Assembly: GCF_040054535.1 (NCBI RefSeq)
Contig: NC_090781.1
Span: 12,315,482-12,379,481, forward strand
DNA length: 64,000 nucleotides
Direction of reading: 5' to 3'
From: Antennarius striatus
Taxonomy: Eukaryota > Chordata > Actinopteri > Lophiiformes > Antennariidae
The notes under the pieces were generated by a model. The model did not search any database, was not told the DNA's origin, and saw nothing but the letters and a program-made list of their open reading frames with translations. Both the position numbers and the translations under genes were made by a program. Below, piece by piece: positions 50,368-64,000 of the stretch (positions are counted from its first letter, which is position 1; each line of letters starts with the position of its first letter).

Positions 50368-50501
50368 GTCCGCGGTGCACTGGCATCGTGCCCGGAGTGT
50401 CCCCCGCCTCACGCCCTATGCCGCCGAGATAGGCTCCGGCTCCCCGTGACCCGCTGCGGTGGATGTAGCGGTGGTAATCTGAAGATGACTGACTGACTGA
50501 C
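50368..50501 (+). mobile_element. LINE/SINE 3' tail fragment, second copy
   Basis: GTGCCCGGAGTGTCCCCCGC, CGAGATAGGCTCCGGCTCCC and a (GACT)n end match the tail at 41,951-42,141. Confidence 0.6.
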
Positions 50502-52589
50502 TTGTGCAAAGTGCAAATATTTGGCACATCAAGAAAACAGTCTGATGAATTATGGCTGCATTTGATCTGCCCTAGCTTGGAGAAAAATATCACCAAGGTA
50601 TCATGGTTTGGAAGGTTTCCCACTGAGGCCTATTTGTTGAGGTTTTTATACAGTCTTCCAGGTGCTCTCATTGCTGAGGTCAGGTTACACCTACCAAAAT
50701 CAAGTTTTATCTTTGTTTAGTAGACAGATTCAGCACTCACTCACACCTTTCATAGTGATGATGAGAACTCTGTCCTTCTCCCTATTTCTGTACTTTAATG
50801 TTAAAATATTTTGGTGTTTTCACCTGTTTTTTGCTGACTAACGCTTATGTTAGTTAATGTAGTTTTAGCACTGCAGTAACACAGGATACTTTCAGAGCAG
50901 TGCAGCACAGAGGCTACCAAACATTAAAAAAATTGTGTTGGTGGGGTCTCGATGGACTGGTGGCCCCCCACGGTAGGGAAACGCTTCTTGTTATAAATGA
51001 TGAAGTGAAGGTACAGTTATGTATGCACTGATTTGAGATACAAATGTGAAAACGGACAATCATTAAAAAGAAAATAGATTAACATTTTGTCAGTTTAAAC
51101 CGATGTGAACGTGGTGGAAGTCAAAATTGAAATGTTCACTCTGAACTAACATGTCCCCCTTCACTATTCAAATAATGATGGGTCACTATGTAAACAGGAT
51201 TTTACTACAAGTTTCTGGAGTTGGATCTACTTTTCCTTGGTTGTGGTTAACTGCTTTAGTCTGATGATTTAATTTTACTAAAGATAACTGCTAAACTGAT
51301 GCAGTACCTCAGACTTGTGCTTCAAAGCGGTATTTGACTACTTCCCACTACTGTTGTGAACTGGCTGGTGGTCGTTGCAGTCAGTAGCTTTAAGGTCACA
51401 TGGTTTATATTATTTACTCAGCACTTAATCAGTCTTGGAAATCTGTTAGGTGTTTACAGTGGTGAAAGAACAGAATTTAACTTCTTAATTAAATTAATGG
51501 TAACCTTAATACTGCTGTCTGCTTGTTTAGATGAACATCTTGGTGATTTATGTCAGGGATCAGCCGAAACATGTTTATTCATTCCTTACACTTTACACAT
51601 GGAAAATCTGGGAAATGTTCTGAATTCTATGTGCTTGTAATGACCCCCATTTCTTTCAGGTTATAGGTCTTTTTCATCTCATTAACTATTAATAATTGTG
51701 AACTATGGTGATTGTTCTTTAACCTCTAGGTCTTTTGTAATAAAGGAGATCGCTTTAAAAATGAAAATTTCAATATGAAAGTTTAGAATAAACATTGATG
51801 GAAATGAATGACAGTATCATGTATTTACGTGCAGAACTGAAGTAGCTTTTGCTTTTGTGACTTGATGTTCTCTTCATTACTTTTTGGGAGGCACAGTTTG
51901 AACTTTTTACTTCCTCAGATTTATTTGATTACTGTACTTGCTAGTTACCTTGCAGTTTTGGTGTTATTTCCTTTGACGTTTAACCAATTTGGTAGTGATG
52001 TTAGCAGGACATTGAAAACACTCAGCAGCATAGACAAAGGCAAATGGTTTAGTCAGATCCAAGATAGCTCATGATTGAGTGAAGGTATTTTGTTGACCAG
52101 TATATTTAATCTACTGACTAGCAGAGCTGATAATCTATTGGTCTCTCGGGTGTTTATAGGTTTATTCTCAGGAGTGGATAACAGCAAAGAAAAACTTTTC
52201 CAGACTTAATCGTAGCCCTTACAAATTTGGATCTGTTTCCAATTCAGAAGTATTTCATGCCCAACTCATTGCAGTTAAATAGTATTGTTGTGAATAACCG
52301 AGTCTTTCTGACCACCCACGTTCAATACTTAAATCAGTCAGAGGACAGTAGCCCCATCCAGAGCTCATCAGCCTGGCTTTGGCCCACTAATCGGACAGGC
52401 TTTCTCACTGTTCAGCCAGGCATACATGGAAGCCAATGGAGCAATCCACATGGAGTGTTTAAAAGAGTTAGTGAGAGAGCAGAGCCTGGACGCCCTTTGA
52501 CACCGAATAAGAACCCCACGACATCTGGGTTTTGTCTTCAGTAGGGGAGCATACGATCAGCATTCATTAATACCTGACATAACAGTTGT

Positions 52590-52720
52590 TAAGATTAGAT
52601 GTTCTTTTATTGTACCCATGGGGAAGTTCCTGCTCTGCATTTGACCCATCCCCAAGGTTCAGTTGAGATTCAGTATTTTCCTCAAGGATGCTTCAACATG
52701 TAGATCATATTGGACAGGGA
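52590..52720 (+). mobile_element. Retroposon-like fragment
   Basis: TTATTGTACCCATGGGGAAG then TTCCTGCTCTGCATTTGACC is a familiar fish repeat end. The limits and the class are uncertain. Confidence 0.35.
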
Positions 52721-53599
52721 TGGAACCATGTAGCCATCCACCTTCAGCCTATATGGGTATGACTACGTTTCATTTGGGTAGACATGCAATTGTTTTTCCT
52801 CTGCAATTCTATGGCGTTGAATTGCTGTCCATTGGTGGGGAAGTAGTCTTCCATCGGTGTCTGTTCAAGCAGGGCTCAAACATCTCTAGTAGAGTTGAGT
52901 TGGAAGAAAAGAATGAATTAAAACCTACAAAACGAAAATAATTGTAACGTGTCTCATAATCATAAACTGAGCAAATGGATGTGGAATGGTTTGATTGAAA
53001 ACTAGCTCTAAAAGCTGTTATTGATGAGCATGTCCTGTCACTGTCCTTCCTGTTAAATTATCTTGTGGAAAGCAGCAGACTTTCACCCAGCTGTGTTCTC
53101 TGCTTTATGATGATGGGCTCATGGAGAGGAGTTTGGTTCAGGGCTTTGTGTCCACACACCTGCTGCAGCTGTTGTTCACGCTCCTCCAACATTTGTCTGG
53201 AGGTGTTCCATTTATGTTCCAGTCCAAGAAGAATGTGAATCACTATTATTTACTATTAAAAAAAGATTAATTGTTCTACAAGGGAACACCACATGTGTTA
53301 CAGAGGTAGTTATCGAGAATTTCATTGGTGAACAGTCATAATATTGAAATAAATTGCTATTTTAAATTCAATAGGACATGACAAGAAAATTGTATTTTAC
53401 TAAATAATTATGAATCAAATCAAAAGGTATTCAATACGTTTAGCGGATTTAGATACCTCATAAATAAGTCACAGAATATACAAATCCATTCGAAAATAAA
53501 ATTTAGATATCAGATCAAACATCTGAATTCACAAATTGAATTAAGAATACATATTGTAATTAAACAGAAATTGATTTTCTTTTCTTTATTACAGTACAT

Positions 53600-53983
53600 C
53601 CTGCGAAGAGGTGATGTATTGTAATTGTCAGTGTTTGTGTGCTTGTCCGTCCGTCCGTCCGTCCACCAAATATCTTCACAACCATTGCAGATAGAAAGGT
53701 GACACAAAAAGCACATTACCCGGGCGGCAAAGGGGCTGAAAGTGAGATGATGACCTTGACCTTGAGAAAACTAGGTCAAGGTCAAATTTAAACATTTGTA
53801 CACTTTTTTTGCATATATCTCAGGAACTGGATAAGATAAAAAGAAGAAACAAAATGCGTTATATTCAGGAAGGCAAGGGGATGAGAATTAGTTAACAACC
53901 TTGACCTTGGAAAAACTAGGTTTTTCAGGAAGCCAGAGGCATCATGAGATGTTGCAGTCTCTGACTGCCTTGTTACATCTCGC
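53600..53983 (+). repeat. Interspersed repeat with nuclear-receptor half-sites, copy A
   Basis: Starts GATGTATTGTAATTGTCAGT, then a (GTCC)n run and CCACCAAATATCTTCACAAC, then CGGGCGGCAAAGGGG. It contains TGACCTTGACCTTGA (53,751-53,765) facing AGGTCAAGGTCAA (53,773-53,785). Confidence 0.75.
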
Positions 53984-54770
53984 TTCAAAGCGGATGTATT
54001 GTAATTGTCAGTGTTTGTGTGTTCGTCCATTAGTCCGTTAGTCCATCCGTCCGTCTGTTAGTCCACCAAATATATTTGCAACCATTGCAGATAAAAAGAT
54101 GAAACAAAAAGCACATTACTCGGGCGGCAAAGGGGATGAAAATGAGATGATGACCTTGACCTTAAAACGAGGTCAAGGTCAAATTTTAACTTTTGTACTC
54201 TCAGGAACTGGATAAGATAGAAAGACGAGAGAAGGTCAGTGTAAGGCCCCGTCCACACGGTAACGGATATTTTAAAAACACAACTTTTTTGTTGCATTTA
54301 CGCCTTCTGTCCACATGACAACGCAGATATCCGGAACGAAAATGCAACTTTTTAAAAACGCTGGCCGAGGTGGAAAAACGCTGGGTCTGCGTTGTCATGT
54401 GGATGGTGTATCCGCGACCTTTTATAAACGCTGACGTCTTGCCTGCGACGAAAACTGCTGTGATGTCATATTTATGGGCCCATGTGTTGTGACATCAAAA
54501 CACGGAGGATTCTTATTGGATAAAATTTGACTCAATACTGCCACCACATGGTTTGGCACGCTTATAGCCGTCTTCGAAAACGCACTGGTACGTTTACGTG
54601 TGGACAGAGATTATTTTAAAAACGCTGTCGTGTGGACGCAAATCGTTTTCAATGCGTTTTTAGAAAGTTCCGTTTTTAAAAAAATCTGTCATCGTGTGGA
54701 CGGGGCCTCAGACTGTAGATCAAAGCTAGTGCTTTGATATATGAAAGTAGGTCAGAGCACTAGCGTTGAT
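53984..54770 (+). repeat. Interspersed repeat with nuclear-receptor half-sites, copy B, split by a MITE
   Basis: Head-to-tail with copy A. It contains TGACCTTGACCTT (54,151-54,163) facing AGGTCAAGGTCAA (54,170-54,182). It is interrupted at 54,245-54,707, then resumes with GTAGATCAAAGCTAGTGCTT, which corresponds to ATAGATCAAAGC in the uninterrupted copy at 10.9 kb. Confidence 0.7.
54245..54707 (+). mobile_element. PIF/Harbinger-like MITE, copy 4
   Basis: Termini are GGCCCCGTCCACACGGTAAC and TCATCGTGTGGACGGGGCC, with the family's CACGGAGGATTC and CCACCACATGGTTTGG blocks inside. Flanks are TAA and TCA. Comparison with the unfilled copy at 10.9 kb supports a 3-bp duplication. Confidence 0.75.
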
Positions 54771-54920
54771 CTTGTTTGTTCATCAAAGTTAAGAGACATG
54801 TCAAATTGATTAATAAAGAAGATACATAACCATAGAGCTGATGTCTCATAGGTGTTTTATATCATCTTACTGAAAGAAAGCACAAAAATCATCTTGCTGT
54901 TTGACATTTTGTCTTTGTCA

Positions 54921-55455
54921 CAGTGCCTTGCAAAAGTATTGGCCCCCCACAAGAACTTTTTGAAATTTTGCCACATTTCAGGCTTCAAACTTAAAGATAA
55001 CAAACTGAAAATACTTTTCACGAATCAACAACATGTGAGACACAATCGTGAAGTGGAACCAAATTTATTCCACATTTTATATTGTTTCCAAATAAAAAAC
55101 TGAAAAGTAGGATGTGCAAAAATATTGGTCCCCTGTTCTCTCAGCTCAGCTTAACGACTCCAGAAGTTCCCTAATGACTTCTGAATGATCCAATGTTGAC
55201 CTAAGTGACAACAGTAACCAACAGAGTGCACCGGTGTGTCATTTGGTCTCACATTTTCACATACTTGTCAGTTTTTTATTTGTAAACACAATATAAAATG
55301 TTGAATAATTTGGTTCCACTTCACGATTGTGTCTCACATGTTGTTGATTCTTGAAAAATATTTTCAGTTTGTTATCTTTAAGTGTGAAGCCTGAAATGTG
55401 GCAAAATGTCAACAAGTTTTTTTTTGGGGGGGGGCAATACTTTGGCAAGGCACTG
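54921..55455. mobile_element. Tc1/mariner-like MITE with long terminal inverted repeats
   Basis: Ends CAGTGCCTTGCAAAAGTATT and AATACTTTGGCAAGGCACTG. The arms are about 185 bp and highly similar (shared ACATTTCAGGCTTCA and AATCAACAACATGTGAGACA). TA follows the right end and CA (probably mutated TA) precedes the left. It encodes no transposase. Confidence 0.8.
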
Positions 55456-56859
55456 TATGTTTAAATAAAAAAAAGCAGTACTGTATTCCAATTCAGCTAG
55501 TCTCTCATAGCCCTCAACGTAAAAGGCTACATAATCATAATGCAGCAAAAAGCTTGGCATCTGAAGAAATCACAAGTACCTGTGACTGACAGCCAGACTA
55601 CCTTCTATGATTATAAAACATTCTGTGTCATGTGCAGCAAACATTTTGTGGTCTGTGCCTTCGCTAGCACAGTACAACCAATCCTTAGCGAAGAGCCCTG
55701 ATGGTTCCCGTCTTTCAGCAGTAGATATAATCATGGGGCACATGTGGTTAATGTTATTGTTCTGTGTAGGTGACATTATAATTGCTCCAGCCGACCCCTG
55801 TGGTCTTCATTAATTTAGTCATTCCTCCAGGCAGTAGTTGCTATCTGTGTCCTTGACTTCAAATGCATCGATTGACTGTATACCATCTCTGCTAACGCAA
55901 ACCACTGGCTTCTGCAGTGATTTATAAACCTCCTCTGTGTTCTCACCAGACTCATTATGACGGGTAAGAGGCATTTCTCACCACTGTTGTCACCCCACTG
56001 CTGTGAAATAGTTTAGCTGTTGGTTATACAATCCACAGTTGGAAATGGCTGGGAAGGATCGTCTGTTTTTTACTTTACAGAGGAGTATTTCTATCTGAAT
56101 ATATATATATATATATACACACTTCGACTCTAGCTTAGTTAACTGTACGGTGTGATATCATGGTGTCCACTTTGACGATACTTGCAATTTATCAAAAGTG
56201 ACAGATCAAATTTGATATATTGATCTCTTTATCTTGATATTATAAAATGGAAATTGCATAGGAAACTATAAATAGAATATTGCAATGCCTGTTAAAAATA
56301 TTTAATTGGCTTGAGTACAGAGTTGTTTCTAAGATTTCTTGTGTTCTCTTTGGAATACTATGACATTAGATAATTGTTTATGGAGCTATTAAAATAAATA
56401 ATGTAACTAAGGTGCTGTTTCCCCCAATACTAACATGTTTGATGTGGGTTTTTTTATGGTGTCTACTGTTTTTTGTCCTGCACTCTCTTGCTGCCTTTGC
56501 AGCATGTCTCTTCTGTATCGATTGTGTACTAAATAAACATGCTACCATTTATTCTGTTTCCAATGGGCTGCTTCTAGAACAAGCATCACTATCACTTGGT
56601 CCGGATCTGGACTGCATGATGGTTCTGTCTGGACCCATGACCACTCTATGATAAATTCACAAGAATAGAGTTTCTTGGATCATTTTCTCTGACGGTCGTG
56701 GCTATAGATGGTGGGTGCTTCTACTCCAAGTAGTACGGTAGTAGCACCACTCAGGTCAGCCAATCAGATTGTTTGTTTACCTGTATGTTCATCGCACCTG
56801 GAAGTGCCGCAACTGTGAGCACAGAGGAAGGGAGACAGTTAGGACAGTATAGCTCCAAA

Positions 56860-57501
56860 CGAAGGGAGGTTAATGAGGAAAACTGCTGGTTAACAATGCA
56901 TGGACGAAATTTATGTTTATTCTTCCGTCAGGCAGTTCAAAACCATTTTACCTCATATGGGTTGAACACGTAGCATTAATTAAAAATTGTAAGGTGAAGC
57001 GCCACAACGAAACAAAACAGAGCTTTTGAGCAAAGTTATCCCCTGAAGTCCGAGCTGAGGGCAAAATGACCGGACAAAAAGTAAACGGATGTTCACTAAA
57101 GGCAGAGTGGTTTTTGGGGCAACATAAAAAATCTTTTAGTGATGGGACAGTTGTGAAGGAGTACTTAAACACTGCTGTTGAGATGTTTTTTTAGGGAAAA
57201 CAAAGATGTGTTGTTGATAAAATAAAACAAATCCCAATGTCAACTTCAACAGCGATTAGAAAATCAGATATATTAACAGCGTGGTAAAAGAGATGCCTAC
57301 AAAGAGCGACATAAATCTGAAGTGTGTGGTCTCTATCACCAGAGATGGGGATCCTGCCATGGTGAGAAAATTTATTGATAATAAATGAAAACGTGGACAT
57401 GGGTACCGGCTGTAAGACACAAACTGGACTTGGGTTCGGACCTTTTACGAAGAGGACATTTTAATAACTGGACCTCCATGACATTTTATTGAATACCCCT
57501 G
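56860..57501 (+). pseudogene. hAT transposase relic (ZBED/GTF2IRD2-like), 5'-truncated
   Basis: Broken frames give FEQSYPLKSELRAKMT, SLKAEWFLGQHKKSFSDGTV and VKEYLNTAVEMFF. This order (SELRA, F-DG-VKEYL) is that of the region after the BED finger in hAT transposases of this group. Stops and a frameshift follow. The right end ATTGAATACCCCTG is a hAT-type terminus (CAGGGGTATTCAAT inverted); no matching left end was found. Confidence 0.55.
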
Positions 57502-58991
57502 CTCTAGAAGAAAGCTGTGTTGAAGTTCTGTCTTGCTGCTGCAGAAGCTCTGTTATTGGCTCTGAATTAATCTTATTTTAGTGTGTTCCTGGGTGTGTCC
57601 TGCTAAACTTAAAAACAGCTTTTGTGAAAGGTTTTATTAATTCTGCAGATTGTGAATTAGGGAGTATGACTCATGCCCTCTGACGTATGACTCGCCCGGA
57701 TCGCCCTCTGAGCTCAACCCACCACCGCCTGTCTCTTTGAGGTTCTCACATGGTTGCATCTTTTATATTACTGTTTTATTGTTTTCAGCTTCCCTTCTTT
57801 TTTCTTTCTAGTTTAAATGAGCAGAGTTGATTGCAGCATTACTTAAAACAAAAACAGACAAAAAACAAAACAAAACAAGAAAAGACTCTGTGAGACTTTG
57901 AAAGCCAAACATCCCACTGGCCCGGTTTGGTCAGCTGGCCAGCAGGTCCTGGTTCTGCTTAGTAACACACCGATCACTTGGAGCCTCTGTTTGACTAGTA
58001 GGAGTGTCTCCTTTGATTCCCACTGACAGGGCAGCGAGGTGGAGTAGGAGACTGGGCAGGCCAAGACAAAGTAATGAACATTGCTTGGCAGGATTCAACA
58101 ACACATTTCTCCTTTTACAGCTTTTTTGTTCCTATCTGCTACAACAGCTACAGATTTAGTTAAAGATGCTCTTGTTCCTGTAATTAACAGAGTGAGGCAG
58201 TAAAAACATTTTGTCCTCCTACTTTGCATTTGGAGAATATAGAGGAGAAAAAAGTTTGTGAATAATGCTACCTTCTGTGACCCACATCAGCTCACAGTGT
58301 ATCCCAGTAGTACTGCAGCCATTAGATATGACACAAAATCGTCTCCAACCTGAAGGTTTAGGTACCAGAGAAGGGAAGGTTACTCTCTCCGTTTCAATCC
58401 CTAAGGTAAATGAAACATTATTTTTAGACGGTGCCAAGTTCACCATAGACTGTGTCTGTTTTATTCATCAGTCAGCTGTCAGCAACAGACTAGACTGGAG
58501 TCGTTCTGTTGTATTTGTGCACAATATGTACTGTACAAGACGTATGTTACCAGTGCCATTATCAGTAAACTTTAACCTACACCAGCAGAATGCTCCATTT
58601 GATATCCAAGCACTCTAAATTTTCATCAAATACCCTCCACCACACCTTTTCACCACACCACAGACTGAATTGATTTGAACTACTTCAGTAAAGGGTCAAT
58701 CCCATCAAATGGATCAAGGCGTAGAAAAAGAACTGGTGTTTGGTTATCTCTGTTAATAGAGAATGCTGATTCCCATCCGTACTGAGCTGCTGTAGTTAGT
58801 GTGGTTAAGACAGAAAAGCAGTACCTGAAGAGGAGGAAATGGGTCATTGAACATGCAGTTCCTCTCACTCTTTGTTTGTATTTTCTGTGAAGTTGTAACT
58901 TTACATTTTGTCCTTTCCTGCTAACCCTCTTCTCTTTTTTGCCACCTCGCTGCAGGTCTGATGCTAGGCTGTACCTGCTTCAGCCGCCATC

Positions 58992-63998
<5,007 letters not shown>

Positions 63999-64000
63999 CA

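Larger units (their letters stand above)
49230..58955 (+). other. Probable pak4 intron 1 (right part), transposon-rich
   Basis: No coding exon recognised. It contains a retroposon tail (50.4 kb), a retroelement-like fragment (52.6 kb), two tandem copies of the half-site repeat (53.6-54.2 kb), a Harbinger-like MITE, a Tc1-like MITE and a hAT relic. Confidence 0.5.

Noticed and set aside
52227..52544. 105-codon plus frame in pak4 intron 1
   Set aside because: Composition is not protein-like and there is no acceptor or donor in phase with pak4.

Overview
The window is nuclear DNA of a teleost fish. The evidence is compact spliced genes with GT-AG introns (one about 84 bp), very long CA/TG microsatellites, a tRNA-headed SINE, and relics of RTE, Penelope, hAT, Tc1/mariner-like and PIF/Harbinger-like transposons. 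I cannot name the species. No bacterial-type gene, operon, CRISPR array or prophage was seen. Exon limits come from reading splice sites and frame by eye; gene names rest on recalled family sequence and on gene order.

Layout: (1) 1-3 kb, minus strand: the first coding exon of a gene running out of the left edge, with CpG-rich candidate 5' exons at 2-3 kb. Its start, Pro-rich composition, strand and position next to ccdc9 suggest bbc3 (PUMA); the BH3 exon would lie outside the window. (2) 3-14 kb: gene-free DNA with a SINE interrupted by a MITE, a second inverted MITE copy, a Penelope fragment, a LINE tail fragment and long simple repeats. (3) 14.2-32.3 kb, plus strand: ccdc9, complete, with a non-coding first exon and 14 coding exons (about 747 codons). 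It has one GC-AG intron and an ambiguous last acceptor. (4) 35.1-36.6 kb, plus: a single-exon InaF-motif membrane protein gene, probably inafm1. (5) 40-42.2 kb: a cluster of hAT and LINE debris. (6) 42.3-64 kb, plus: pak4. Two candidate untranslated first exons (near 42.4 and 49.1 kb) precede seven coding exons from 58,992 to 63,971, which cover the CRIB box through the kinase catalytic loop; the gene leaves the right edge before the DFG motif.

The order bbc3-ccdc9-inafm1, with the first gene divergent, matches human 19q13.32 as I recall it. pak4 lies several megabases away in human, so the inafm1-pak4 junction marks a rearrangement. The genes do not form a pathway: bbc3 would be a p53-responsive apoptosis gene, CCDC9 an RNA-associated coiled-coil protein, INAFM1 a small membrane protein and PAK4 a Cdc42-effector kinase. 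The points most worth checking are an in-phase 42-nt cryptic exon inside the ccdc9 GC-AG intron, a hAT deletion derivative with an exact 8-bp target duplication in pak4, a repeat family carrying nuclear-receptor half-sites, and convergent CTCF-like motifs at 1.8 and 14.1 kb. I see no convincing undescribed multi-gene system.
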